NCBI RefSeq assembly: GCF_035999195.1
Contig: NZ_DASYGY010000009.1
Location: forward strand, 2,108,001 to 2,172,000
Direction: 5' to 3'
From: Pseudoxanthomonas sp.
Lineage (GTDB): Bacteria > Pseudomonadota > Gammaproteobacteria > Xanthomonadales > Xanthomonadaceae
Length of the DNA stretch: 64,000 nucleotides
This document shows, one piece after another, positions 52,016 to 60,833 of this stretch. A program made the translations under genes and the position numbers. The notes below the pieces were generated by a model. That model had not been told where the DNA came from. It worked only from the letters and a program-made list of their open reading frames with translations, and searched no databases. The stretch's first letter is position 1; each line of letters opens with the position of its first letter.

Positions 52016-52858
52016 TCAACCCCCCACCCCAATCTCCACCGCCGTCCCACTCACCCTTACCCCCTCGCTTACATCCACCGGCACCGCCACCCGCAACACA
52101 CTCGGTCGCCCGAGATCATGCCCCTGGTGGATGGTGAACCTGCGTTGGTCGGACAACAGATCCTGCGACGCCAGATATGCACCCAATGCCGCGGCCGCCG
52201 CGCCGGTCGCCGGATCTTCCACCACGCCACCTGGCGGGAAGGGATTGCGTGCGTGCAGGGTGTGCGCGTCTTCGCGCCAGACCAGGTTGATGGTCGTCCA
52301 GCCGCGTGCGGCCATCAGGGTGGCGAGGGCATCGAAGTCGTAGTGCAGGTCGGCCAGGCGTGCACGCGAGGCGGCGGCGATGACCGGATGCCATGCACCC
52401 GCATACGCCAGCGCGGGCGGCAGTGCGGGATCGAGATCTTCGTGATGCCAACCGAGCGTCGCGAGCAGTGCGTCGAGATCGGCGGACGACAACGCATCGA
52501 CGCGCGGCGCGACGCTGGTCAGCGTGGCGGTGAAGCCGGCATCGACGGTGACCCGCACGGGGCCGACCTGCGTGTGCAGCAGGACATCGCCGGGACCCTC
52601 CTTGTGCGCACGCGCGACCATCGCTGCGATGGTGGCATGCCCGCAGAAACTCACTTCGGCCAGCGGACTGAAATAGCGCACATCGAGATCGCCGTCCGCG
52701 CGCGGCGACAGGAACGCGGTTTCCGAATACCCCACGTCGGCGGCGATGCGCTGCATGGCATCGGCCGACAGGCCGCGCGCATCCAGCACCACGCCGGCGG
52801 GATTGCCGCCGTGCGGGTCGGTGGTGAAGGCGCTGTAGCGCAGCACGGCAGCGGTCAT
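52016..52858 (-). CDS. PhzF-family isomerase
   Basis: This 280-residue protein of the PhzF/diaminopimelate-epimerase-like fold starts with FTTDPHGGNPAGVVL. The catalytic glutamate is in DVGYSETAFLSP, and the second-site segments are FSPLAEVSFCGHATIAAM and EDPATGAAAAALGAYL. True phenazine PhzF acts in a phz operon; none is here, so the substrate is unknown. It overlaps the YczE-like gene by four bases and is divergent, as part of that pair, from a MocR regulator. Confidence 0.9.
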   Translation of the reverse strand: MTAAVLRYSAFTTDPHGGNPAGVVLDARGLSADAMQRIAADVGYSETAFLSPRADGDLDVRYFSPLAEVSFCGHATIAAMVARAHKEGPGDVLLHTQVGPVRVTVDAGFTATLTSVAPRVDALSSADLDALLATLGWHHEDLDPALPPALAYAGAWHPVIAAASRARLADLHYDFDALATLMAARGWTTINLVWREDAHTLHARNPFPPGGVVEDPATGAAAAALGAYLASQDLLSDQRRFTIHQGHDLGRPSVLRVAVPVDVSEGVRVSGTAVEIGVGG

Positions 52859-53532
52859 GGCGTTTCTCCGGCGACGGCGACGGGCGGATCGAGGCGCACC
52901 ACGAGGTAGCGCAGGAAGAACTGCGTCAGCGGGCCCACGCCGAACGCGAACAGCACGGTGCCGACACCGGCGACGCCGCCGAGCAGCATGCCGATGATCA
53001 GCACGGTGACTTCAATCAGCGTGCGGATGCGGCGGATCGACCAGCCGGTACGGCGCGCGAGTCCCGTCATCAAGCCGTCGCGCGGACCCGGGCCCAGCTG
53101 CGCGCCGATGTACAGCGCGGTGGCGATCGCGCACAGCACCACACCGGCGACCAGGTAAGCGATACGCAACGGCAGTCCCTCCGGCGTGCCCAGCAGGGCC
53201 AGGTTGAGGTCGGCGAACGGACCCAGCAGCAGCGTGTTGGCGAGCGTGCCCACGCCCGGCATCTGCCGCAGCGGAATCCACGCCAGCAGCACGCCCACGG
53301 CGGTGAGCACCATCACCATGCCGAACGACAGCGGCACGTGCCGCGACACGCCCAGGTGGAAGACGTCCCACGGCGAGGCGCCGACCGCGCCTTCGATCAT
53401 CAGCGCGATGGCCAGCCCGTACAGCCACAGGCCGACCAGCAGGCGCAGCAGGCGTTCCGGCAGGCGGCCGGCTTTCAGTTGGGCGAGGGGACCGAGATTG
53501 GCGAGGCCGTTGGGCGGCGTGAGCGGTTTCAT
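52855..53532 (-). CDS. YczE-like integral membrane protein
   Basis: The 225-residue protein has five to six hydrophobic helices starting at about residue 25 (LLVGLWLYGLAIALMIEGAV). It carries GASPWDVFHLGVSRH and GAQLGPGPRDGLMTGLARRT, the family hallmark of YczE/YyaS proteins. They may transport a small molecule, but none is proved. ATG 53532 follows a short leader. It is divergent from a MocR regulator, an association already noted for this membrane family. Confidence 0.88.
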   Translation of the reverse strand: MKPLTPPNGLANLGPLAQLKAGRLPERLLRLLVGLWLYGLAIALMIEGAVGASPWDVFHLGVSRHVPLSFGMVMVLTAVGVLLAWIPLRQMPGVGTLANTLLLGPFADLNLALLGTPEGLPLRIAYLVAGVVLCAIATALYIGAQLGPGPRDGLMTGLARRTGWSIRRIRTLIEVTVLIIGMLLGGVAGVGTVLFAFGVGPLTQFFLRYLVVRLDPPVAVAGETP

Positions 53533-53592
53533 GGGGCCACCATCTCCAATATTGGCCCTTTTCTCCAGAGCCAATCCTGCGATAGTGGCCCC
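53533..53592. promoter_or_regulatory. Repeat-rich operator between yczE-like and mocR genes
   Basis: The 60-bp gap contains GGGGCCAC (53533-53540) facing GTGGCCCC (53585-53592), an internal palindrome CCAATATTGG (53546-53555) and a second CCAAT at 53571-53575. MocR regulators usually bind such paired repeats between divergent promoters. The repeats are visible; the binding is inferred. Confidence 0.5.
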
Positions 53593-55044
53593 ATGGAACG
53601 CTCACTGGCCCCCGATCGCCTCGCCACGCTGGTCGGCGACTTTCCTCGCTCGCCCGCCTATCGCGGCCTGCGCCAGGCGCTGCAGGAACTGATCGGCGAC
53701 GGCCGCATTCCCTTGGGCACGCGACTGCCCAGCGAGCGCGCGGTCACCCGGGCACTGGGCGTCTCGCGCAACACCGTGACCCGCGCCTACGCCGACCTGG
53801 TGGCGGCCGGCTTCGCCACCGCGCGGCAGGGCGCCGGCACCTACGCCACCGTGCCCATCGACCGCCGGCGCGCGCACGACCATGCGTTGCACACGGTGGA
53901 CCGGGCGCACGCGGCCGATGGCGTGATCGACCTCAACTGCGCGGCCGGTGCCGCCACGCCGGGCGTTGCCGCCGCCTATGCGCGCGCGCTCGACGCACTG
54001 CCCGCCTACCTGGCCAGCGACGGCTACCTGCCCTCGGGACTGCCGGCGCTGCGGGCACGCGTCGCCGCGGGCTACACGCAGCGCGGCCTGCCGACGGCGG
54101 TGGAACAGATCGTCATCACCACCGGCGCGCTGTCGGCGACCGCGATCATCGCGCGGGCGCTGACGCGGCCGGGCGACCGCGTGATGATCGAATCGCCGGT
54201 GTACTCGAACGCGATCGAAGCGCTGCGGCTCGGCGGCGGACGCCTGGTCAGCGCGCCGCTGGCCGATGCGCTGGGCGACGAAGGCTGGGACCTGGCCGCC
54301 ATCGACGCGACGCTGCGGCAGACCGCGCCGCGCATCGCCTACCTGATTCCGGATTTCCAGAACCCCACCGGCTTCCTGATGGACGACGCGCAGCGCGCCC
54401 GCTATGCCGCCGCGCTGCACGCCACGCGTACGGTGGCGATCGTCGACGAGACGCTGCAGTCCACCGGCCTGGGCGACGCACCCATGCCGGCGCCGTTCGC
54501 CTTGCACGCACCGGACACCTATACCGTCGGCAGCGCCTCGAAGCTGTGCTGGGGCGGCTTGCGCGTGGGCTGGATCCGCGCACCACGCGAGGCGGTGGAC
54601 CGCCTGATCGCCGCACGCGTGCAGATGGACCTGGGCAGTTCGCTGTTCGACCAGCTGGTGGTGGCGGAGATGCTGGATGCCGACGACGTGCTGTCCGCAC
54701 GCCGCGAGCAGCTGCGGCAACGCCGCGACGCCCTGGCCGGCGCCCTGCGCGAGCACCTGCCCGACTGGCGTTTCCGCCTGCCCGACGGCGGCATGTCGCT
54801 GTGGGTGCGGATGCCGCACGGCAGCGCGACGCAACTGGCCGTGGATGTGGAGCGCCGCGGCGTGCACCTGGCGCCGGGGCCGGTCTTCAGCGTGGAAGGC
54901 GGTGCCGACCAGTGGCTGCGGATTCCATTCGCGCGACCCGAGGAACAACTGGTGCAGGCGGTGCGGGTGATGGCGGACGCATGGTCGGCACGCCCGCAGG
55001 AGCCGGGCGTGCCGTCGCGACGCGGAACGCGGCTGATCGCGTGA
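53593..55044 (+). CDS. MocR-type GntR/aminotransferase transcriptional regulator
   Basis: The 483-residue protein has an N-terminal GntR winged-helix (about 20-85, RLPSERAVTRALGVSRNTVT) and a fold-type I aminotransferase domain (about 115-470). The PLP lysine is Lys317 in VGSASKLCWGGLRVGW. The Asp and Asn/Tyr cofactor contacts are in DFQNPTGF and VDETLQSTGL. It probably controls the divergent yczE-phzF pair with PLP or a derived amino compound as effector. ATG 53593 is set by the short divergent gap. Family is certain, ligand unknown. Confidence 0.92.
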   Translation: MERSLAPDRLATLVGDFPRSPAYRGLRQALQELIGDGRIPLGTRLPSERAVTRALGVSRNTVTRAYADLVAAGFATARQGAGTYATVPIDRRRAHDHALHTVDRAHAADGVIDLNCAAGAATPGVAAAYARALDALPAYLASDGYLPSGLPALRARVAAGYTQRGLPTAVEQIVITTGALSATAIIARALTRPGDRVMIESPVYSNAIEALRLGGGRLVSAPLADALGDEGWDLAAIDATLRQTAPRIAYLIPDFQNPTGFLMDDAQRARYAAALHATRTVAIVDETLQSTGLGDAPMPAPFALHAPDTYTVGSASKLCWGGLRVGWIRAPREAVDRLIAARVQMDLGSSLFDQLVVAEMLDADDVLSARREQLRQRRDALAGALREHLPDWRFRLPDGGMSLWVRMPHGSATQLAVDVERRGVHLAPGPVFSVEGGADQWLRIPFARPEEQLVQAVRVMADAWSARPQEPGVPSRRGTRLIA

Positions 55045-55077
55045 TGCCGGCGGCGTCGCGCTGTCGCGGCCGGTCGC

Positions 55078-55560
55078 TCAGCGGTCGGGCAGGTCGTCGC
55101 GCGCCTTGCCCCGCGACACGCGCCGCTCGATCCACGCCAGCACCGAGAGCACGGCCAGCGTCAGCAGCGTGGCCAGCAGCGCCAGCCAGCCATGGCCGAA
55201 GCCGACCGCCACGCCGATCACCGCCACCATCAACAGCGAGGCGGCGGTGGTGATGCCGGCGATGGTGCGGCCGCGCTGCGCGATCATGGTGCCGGCGCCG
55301 ATGAAGGCGACGCCGGCGATCACCGCTTCCACCAGCCGGAACGGATCGATCTGCACCCGCTCTTCGTTGTGCTGCGCCTGCGCCAGCATCATCTCGCCCA
55401 TGCCGGTGAGCATCGCGGCGGCGGCGGCCACCAGCGTATGCGTGCGAAAGCCGGCGGGCCGGTCCTTGATCTCGCGTTCCAGCCCGATCATGCCGCCCAG
55501 CAGCATCGCGAAGGCGATGCGCGCGACCACCGACACCTGCGATTCCCATCCATCGAACAT
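55078..55560 (-). CDS. MgtC/SapB-family membrane protein
   Basis: The 160-residue protein has about four hydrophobic helices. It carries the family start MLLGGMIGLEREIKDRPAGFRTHTLV (positions about 19-44, key residues GLEREI and FRTH). AVIAGVAFIGAGTMI and GITTAASLLMVAVIGVAVG complete the conserved MgtC domain. The longer virulence MgtC proteins have an extra C-terminal domain that is missing here. It may influence magnesium or ATPase control. It stands alone, convergent with the MocR gene. Confidence 0.9.
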   Translation of the reverse strand: MFDGWESQVSVVARIAFAMLLGGMIGLEREIKDRPAGFRTHTLVAAAAAMLTGMGEMMLAQAQHNEERVQIDPFRLVEAVIAGVAFIGAGTMIAQRGRTIAGITTAASLLMVAVIGVAVGFGHGWLALLATLLTLAVLSVLAWIERRVSRGKARDDLPDR

Positions 55561-55617
55561 GGCGTGACCTCCGCAGCCGATGCTTCCACCGGCATGGTCA
55601 ACGCGATGCGAAGGTGG

Positions 55618-56763
55618 TCAGGGGGCTGGCGGCGTGCCGGTCAGCAGGGCGCGGTAGTTCGGGTCGGCCGGTTGCCAGCCAGCGGGCGGTTCGCCGGCGA
55701 TGCCGTTGGCCTGCAGCTGGTGGCGCATGGCGGCGAGTTCGCCGTCGCGCAGGAAGACATCGACATGATCGTCCGGCAAGCGTCGCGCCTCTGCAGGTCG
55801 CTGGTACAGCTGCATGACGTTCTCGTACACCCAGGCGAACTGGCGCAGGCGCTCGCGTGCGGTCGTGCGTTCGACCTCCGTATCGGCCCACCGCACCAGT
55901 TGCGGCAACGCGACGGCGGGCATGATCAGCATGGATGTGTCGGCGGCCATCAGCGTGTAGAGGTGCTTGCAGGTGGATCGCGCATCGGCCGGCAATTCAC
56001 CGACCTGCGGCCGGCATCGTTGCGTGACCGGAAGCAGCGAAGGCATGGCGATCGCCGCATTGATGCCCATCACCCCCATGTCGGCAAGCTCCTGCGGCGT
56101 GACGGCCCGACCGATCCGGAAGTCCTCGCCCATCGCGGCCGCCAACGCGGGATCCAGCGGCGGCGCCGGTACCTGTCGCAGCGTCGCGGCCATCAGCAGG
56201 CCGACGTTGTTGAAATGCCCGCGATAGTGGGTCGCATCGGCGGCTGCCTGCCAGTACCGCTCGGCGGATGCCATGTCCTTGCGTTCGACGGCGTCGTGGT
56301 AGGCCGTGAGCAGGAGTTCGGCGTTGCCCTCATCGACCGCCATCAACCACTGCAGCAGACGGTCGCGGTCGCAGCGGGCATGGTTCTTGGGGCAGGCATT
56401 CAGCAGCGCCCAGTCCACCAGCGGATCGTCGCCGGTGGAGGCGTCGTAGGCGGCCTGGATCCAGGTACGGGATTGGTCCCAGGCGCGCGCCTGGATGTCC
56501 ACATCGTCGCCACTCCTTGGCCACAGCCATCCCGCGATCAAGAGGTCGCGCGGCGTACCGCGCGCAGCGACGGTGCGCAGGTGCGTTTCGATGTTGACGC
56601 GCCATGCGTCGTGCCAGGCCTGGCTGGCGGCCGCGAGCCTTGGATCGGATTCGACCCGGCCCGGCACCTCCGGGGGCGGACCTTCCTGTGCGAAGGACGG
56701 CGATGAAACCAAAGCCGACGCCATCAATACCAGCCACGCACCGATCTGCCTTGCCTTGCGCAT
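55618..56763 (-). CDS. Periplasmic protein of unknown function
   Basis: The product has 381 residues with a signal peptide (about 1-25, FAQ). The mature chain is helical with TPR/Sel1-like features: DAVERKDMASAERYWQAAAD, HYRGHFNNVGLLMAATL and paired cysteines in LNACPKNHARCDRDR. I cannot name the family; similar proteins are common in xanthomonads. AGGAG precedes ATG 56763. The upstream 222 bp contains one small repeat (56938-56968). Confidence 0.65.
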   Translation of the reverse strand: MRKARQIGAWLVLMASALVSSPSFAQEGPPPEVPGRVESDPRLAAASQAWHDAWRVNIETHLRTVAARGTPRDLLIAGWLWPRSGDDVDIQARAWDQSRTWIQAAYDASTGDDPLVDWALLNACPKNHARCDRDRLLQWLMAVDEGNAELLLTAYHDAVERKDMASAERYWQAAADATHYRGHFNNVGLLMAATLRQVPAPPLDPALAAAMGEDFRIGRAVTPQELADMGVMGINAAIAMPSLLPVTQRCRPQVGELPADARSTCKHLYTLMAADTSMLIMPAVALPQLVRWADTEVERTTARERLRQFAWVYENVMQLYQRPAEARRLPDDHVDVFLRDGELAAMRHQLQANGIAGEPPAGWQPADPNYRALLTGTPPAP

Positions 56764-56937
56764 TGCCCACTCCTGTCGGGAACGGCGGCCACGTTCGCAC
56801 GAACGATACATCCTGCGCCAGCGGCCTCTGCCTCTGGCATTCCCGCGGCTTTCAACAGACGCACGTCTGGTAAGGCGTGACGCGCGCCTCGACAGCCGAC
56901 TGACCGGTGACCCGGTGTCCTCGCTTGCCATGAAGTC

Positions 56938-56968
56938 GCTGGATCCCAGCCTGCGCGGGAACGACGGC
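56938..56968. repeat. Degenerate genomic repeat in intergenic gap
   Basis: The sequence GCTGGATCCCAGCCTGCGCG, followed by GGAACGACGG, resembles the common dispersed repeat with a CTGGATTCCCGCC...GGAATGACGG pattern found in many proteobacteria. It lies just before the end of the AEC transporter gene. Confidence 0.45.
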
Positions 56969-56985
56969 GGTGGTCCAGACCGTCG

Positions 56986-57903
56986 CTAGCGCACCAGCTG
57001 TCCCACCACCCACGCCCACAGCGGCAACGTCACCAGCGACAGCAGGATGCCGTAGCCGACCAGTGCGGCCGCGAGCCGTGGCGCGAGCTGGTGCGCGATG
57101 GCCAGCGCGGCGGCGGTGATCATGGGCGGCATGGCCGATTCCAGCACGTTCGCCTGCAGCATACCGCCGGTCATGCCGAACGCCAGCGACAGCGGCACCG
57201 CGAGCGCGGGCATCACCAGCAGGCGCAGCAGCAGGCCGACGGCGAGCGGCTTGAGTTCGTCGCGCGGCAGCTTCAGCTGCAGGGTCAGGCCGACCGCCAG
57301 CATCACCAGCGGCAGCATCGCATCGGCGAGTTTCTGCAGCGCCGAGCCGATCCACGCCGGCGGCTGTTCCGGCATCAGCGTCAGGCCGAACAGCAGCGCC
57401 CACACCGGTGGGAACTTCAGGATGCGCAGGCCGATCTCGCGTGCCGTCGGCGGCGCATCGCCGCCATACCGCGCCAGCACGTACAGGCCGAACGTGTACA
57501 GCAGGATGAAGGTACCGAACTGGTCGTACACCACCGCATACGGCAGCGCCTGCTCGCCCAGCAGCGCGCGCACCATCGGGTAGCCGATGAAGCTGCTGTT
57601 GCACAACGCCACGCACAGCAGCAGCACGGCGTGCTCGTCGCGGCGGAACTTCAGCACGCGCGTGGCCAGCGCGACCAGCGCGACGGTGGCCACGGTCAAC
57701 AGCCACGGCGTGACGATCACGCCGGCCAGCGAAATGTCCAGGCGCAGCCGCGGCACGTAGGTCAGCACCGCCGCCGGCAGGCAGACGTACAGCACCACGC
57801 GGTTGAGCACGTCGGCGGCGTTGTCGGGGAACACGCGCAGGCGCGCGAACAGCATGCCGAGCGCCAGCAGGGTCAGGATCAGGGCGAAGGCATCGAATGC
57901 CAT
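56986..57903 (-). CDS. AEC-family transporter (auxin efflux carrier type)
   Basis: This 305-residue inner-membrane protein has about ten hydrophobic helices in two inverted halves. The first half carries VLNRVVLYVCLPAAVLTYVP and the conserved NSSFIGYPMV. The second half carries MLPLVMLAVGLTLQLKLP and GMLQANVLESAMPP. Bacterial AEC proteins move malonate, malate or amino acids; the substrate here is unknown. It stands alone and its upstream gap is 283 bp. Confidence 0.88.
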   Translation of the reverse strand: MAFDAFALILTLLALGMLFARLRVFPDNAADVLNRVVLYVCLPAAVLTYVPRLRLDISLAGVIVTPWLLTVATVALVALATRVLKFRRDEHAVLLLCVALCNSSFIGYPMVRALLGEQALPYAVVYDQFGTFILLYTFGLYVLARYGGDAPPTAREIGLRILKFPPVWALLFGLTLMPEQPPAWIGSALQKLADAMLPLVMLAVGLTLQLKLPRDELKPLAVGLLLRLLVMPALAVPLSLAFGMTGGMLQANVLESAMPPMITAAALAIAHQLAPRLAAALVGYGILLSLVTLPLWAWVVGQLVR

Positions 57904-57985
57904 GGTGCGGCGGGTGCGGCGTGGGGACGGCAGGATCGCACAGCGCTGCGCGCGGCGCTGCGGGACCTTGGTCGCACGCCTGACG

Positions 57986-58139
57986 CCGTCATTCCTTGCG
58001 CGTCACCACGGCGCTGGCCGGGGCCCAGTGACGCTTCTTGCTCCCCGGGGAACGTCGCCGGGTGACCGGCCATGCGGTCGTTGTAAAGCGCTTCCGGCTT
58101 GACCAGCCGTTCGGCTGTTGCGAGCCGCCGGAATGACGG
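57986..58139. repeat. Inverted-repeat-bounded intergenic segment
   Basis: CCGTCATTCC (57986-57995) and GGAATGACGG (58130-58139) are exact complements 154 bp apart, outer end to outer end. They bracket a segment without coding potential and look like the outer ends of a decayed REP- or MITE-type element. The short hydrolase leader follows. Confidence 0.4.
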
Positions 58140-58187
58140 AAGCTGGGACTGACATCGCCGTGCGCAGCCAGGGCTTATCATGGCGGC

Positions 58188-58847
58188 ATGACGAATCCCG
58201 CCTTCCCCTCCGCGTCCGGCCCGATCACCCTCGACGGCCCCGACGGCCCGCTGGAAGCCCACGTCGACTGGCCGGAAGAAGGCGAGCCGGTCGCGCCGTT
58301 GACTGCCGTGGTCTGCCATCCGCTGCCCACCGAAGGCGGCACCATGCACAACAAGGTGGTGGTGATGGCCGCGCGCAGCCTGCGCGAACTCGGCGCGGTG
58401 ACGGTGCGCTTCAACTTCCGCGGCACCGGCGCGTCGGCCGGCCTGTTCGACCATGGCGATGGCGAAGTGGACGACCTGCGCGCGGTGGTGCGGTGGGTGC
58501 GCGAACACCGGCCCGGCACGCAGCTGTGGCTGGCCGGTTTCAGCTTCGGTGCGTACGTGTCGCTGCGCGCGACCGACGCGCTGCAGCCCGATGCGCTGCT
58601 GTCGATCGCGCCGCCCGCCGGCCGCTGGGATTTCGCCGCGATCGTGCCCCCGACCTGTCCGTGGCTGGTGATCCAGGGCGAGGAGGACGAGATCGTCGAG
58701 CCGCAGGCGGTCTACGACTGGATCGACAGCCTGAAGCAGCCGCCGGAACTGATCCGCATGCCGGAGACCAGCCACTTCTTCCACCGCAAGCTGATGGACC
58801 TGCGCGGCGCCATCAAGCACGCGATGAAAGGCTACGTGCCGGCGTGA
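58188..58847 (+). CDS. Alpha/beta hydrolase (COG2945 type)
   Basis: This 219-residue cytosolic hydrolase has the strands and elbow of the dienelactone-hydrolase-like COG2945 group. VVCHPLPTEGGTMHNKVVVM is typical of it. The rest of the fold shows VRFNFRGTGASAGLFDHGDG, the nucleophile region LAGFSFGAYVSLRA, the acid at IQGEEDEIVEP and the histidine at TSHFFHRKL. The substrate is unknown. Its stop overlaps the zapE start by one base. Confidence 0.88.
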   Translation: MTNPAFPSASGPITLDGPDGPLEAHVDWPEEGEPVAPLTAVVCHPLPTEGGTMHNKVVVMAARSLRELGAVTVRFNFRGTGASAGLFDHGDGEVDDLRAVVRWVREHRPGTQLWLAGFSFGAYVSLRATDALQPDALLSIAPPAGRWDFAAIVPPTCPWLVIQGEEDEIVEPQAVYDWIDSLKQPPELIRMPETSHFFHRKLMDLRGAIKHAMKGYVPA

Positions 58848-59998
58848 TGACGGACGAAGCGAACGGCGAGGCGCCCACGCCGTCGCAGGTGTACGCGCGC
58901 GGCGCGGCGCAGGGCCAGTGGCAGGACGATCCGGCGCAGCATCCGGCGCTGGCGGAACTGGACCGCATCCATGCGGCGCTGCTGGCGGACGACGGCGCGC
59001 CCGGCCTGCTCGGCCGCCTGTTCGGCAAGCCTCCGGAGACGGTGAAGGGCCTGTACTACTGGGGCGAGGTCGGCCGCGGCAAGACCTTCCTGGTCGACCT
59101 GTTCTACGACAACCTGCCGCTGCCGACGTATTCCGTGTCGCAGAACAAGGCGCACGGCGAGGGCGGCGGCAAGTACCGCACGCACTTCCACCGCTTCATG
59201 CGCGGCGTGCACGAGCGCCTGCGCCTGCATGCGGGCGAAGCCGATCCGCTGGCGAAGATCGTGCGCGAGGCGCGCGGCAAGCTGCGGGTGCTGGTGCTGG
59301 ACGAATTCTTCGTCACCGACATCGGCGATGCGATGCTGCTGGCCCGGCTGCTGGAACGCATGTTCGCCGAAGGCATTGCGCTGGTGACCACGTCGAACAC
59401 CGCACCGGAGAACCTGTACAAGGACGGCCTGCAGCGCGCGGGCTTCCTGCCGGCCATCGAGCTGCTGCAACAGCACTGCGTGGTGCTGCGCTCGGACGGG
59501 CAGGAAGACTACCGCCTGCGCGCGCTGACCCGTTCGCCGGTGTATCGCACGCCGCTGGACGGCGCCGCCGACGACTGGCTGGCGATGCGCTGGCGCGAAC
59601 TCAGCGGCGGCGACGCGGCGCAGGGCGGCAACATCGAGATCGACAGCCGCAAGATCCCGGTGCGGGGGCGCGGCAAGAGCATCGCGTGGTTCGACTTCGC
59701 GGCGCTGTGCGAAGGTCCGCGCGGAACGACGGACTACATCGAGGTCGCGCACGAGTTCAACACCGTGCTGCTGGGCGGCATTCCCACCTTCGACCGCATG
59801 AACGAGGACGCGGCGCGCCGCTTCGTCAACCTGATCGACGAGCTGTACGACCGCCACGTCAACCTGGTCTGCACCGCGGCCGCCGCGCCGACCGCACTGT
59901 ACGACGGCACCCGGCTGCAGGGCGCGTTCGAGCGCACGGCCTCGCGCCTGATCGAGATGCAGAGCGCCGAGTACCTGGCCACGCCGCACAAGGCCTGA
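58847..59998 (+). CDS. zapE: Cell division protein ZapE (AFG1-like ATPase)
   Basis: The 383-residue ATPase of the AFG1/ZapE family stabilises the FtsZ ring or takes part in membrane-protein quality control. Walker A is YYWGEVGRGKTFLVDLF (about 69-85), followed by HFHRFMRGVHERL. Walker B is RVLVLDEFFVTDIGDAMLL, and the sensor region is TTSNTAPENLYKDGLQR. The middle TRSPVYRTPL and the end FDRMNEDAARRFVNLIDELYD are family features. ATG 58847 overlaps the hydrolase stop. The sirtuin gene follows by three bases. Confidence 0.94.
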   Translation: MTDEANGEAPTPSQVYARGAAQGQWQDDPAQHPALAELDRIHAALLADDGAPGLLGRLFGKPPETVKGLYYWGEVGRGKTFLVDLFYDNLPLPTYSVSQNKAHGEGGGKYRTHFHRFMRGVHERLRLHAGEADPLAKIVREARGKLRVLVLDEFFVTDIGDAMLLARLLERMFAEGIALVTTSNTAPENLYKDGLQRAGFLPAIELLQQHCVVLRSDGQEDYRLRALTRSPVYRTPLDGAADDWLAMRWRELSGGDAAQGGNIEIDSRKIPVRGRGKSIAWFDFAALCEGPRGTTDYIEVAHEFNTVLLGGIPTFDRMNEDAARRFVNLIDELYDRHVNLVCTAAAAPTALYDGTRLQGAFERTASRLIEMQSAEYLATPHKA

Positions 59999-60001
59999 GC
60001 G

Positions 60002-60763
60002 ATGGAGCGCGTGCCCGCCGCGATCGCACACGCGCTGCAGCGGACCATCGACGAGGGCGGCAACGTGTGCGTGCTGACCGGCGCCGGTATGTCGGCCGAA
60101 AGCGGCATCCCGACCTTCCGCGGCACCCACGACAGCCTGTGGTCGCGCTTCGATCCGATGCGGCTGGCGACCGCCGAGGCGTGGCGCGAGGATCCCGCAC
60201 TCGTCTGGGGTTGGTATCGCTGGCGCATGCAAGGGGTGCGCGATGCGCAGCCGAATGCGGGGCATCGCGCCCTGGCCGATCTCGCGCGTCGCCTGCCGCT
60301 GTCGCTGGTCACCCAGAACGTGGACGACCTGCACGAGCGCGCCGGCAGCGTGGTCGACGCGCATGTGCACGGCAGCCTGTTCGCCCTGCGCTGCTTCGCC
60401 TGCGGGCGCGCACATGACGGCCCGCTCGACGACTGCGTCGACGGCGCGCAGCGGGTCGAACCGATGCGCTGCACCGGCTGCGGGGACCGCATCCGCCCGG
60501 GCGTGGTGTGGTTCGGCGAAGCGCTGCCGGACGATGCGTGGGAGGCCGCCACGGAAGCGGCGACCGGTTGCGCGCTGATGCTGGTGGTGGGTACGTCGGG
60601 GCTGGTGTATCCGGCGGCCGGACTGCCCGCCCTTGCACAGCGCCGGGGCGCCGTCGTCGTCGAGATCAATCCGGAGCCGACCGCGCTGTCCGCGCAGGCC
60701 GACCACGTCTGGCGCGCCACGGCGGCCATGGCCTTGCCACTGCTGGCAGGCGCCGGACACTGA
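60002..60763 (+). CDS. NAD-dependent protein deacylase, Sir2 family
   Basis: The 253-residue sirtuin removes acetyl or acyl groups from lysine using NAD. Motifs are LTGAGMSAESGIPTFRG at about 22-38, VTQNVDDLHERAG, the catalytic His in AHVHGSLFALRC, and zinc cysteines as CFACG and CTGCG. The Rossmann end is VVGTSGLVYPAAGLP and VEINPEPT. It is of the CobB class in length. Close linkage to zapE suggests one transcript, without a clear functional tie. Confidence 0.92.
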   Translation: MERVPAAIAHALQRTIDEGGNVCVLTGAGMSAESGIPTFRGTHDSLWSRFDPMRLATAEAWREDPALVWGWYRWRMQGVRDAQPNAGHRALADLARRLPLSLVTQNVDDLHERAGSVVDAHVHGSLFALRCFACGRAHDGPLDDCVDGAQRVEPMRCTGCGDRIRPGVVWFGEALPDDAWEAATEAATGCALMLVVGTSGLVYPAAGLPALAQRRGAVVVEINPEPTALSAQADHVWRATAAMALPLLAGAGH

Positions 60764-60833
60764 CCCCTGCCGCAGCGGATGTTTAACGCGCGCCGTGCGA
60801 CACTGCGCCCGGGTCTCCGTCGAGGAGGATGCG

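Noticed and set aside
52016..52858. Phenazine biosynthesis locus
   Set aside because: Only a PhzF-family isomerase is present; no phzA-E or G homologues are nearby.
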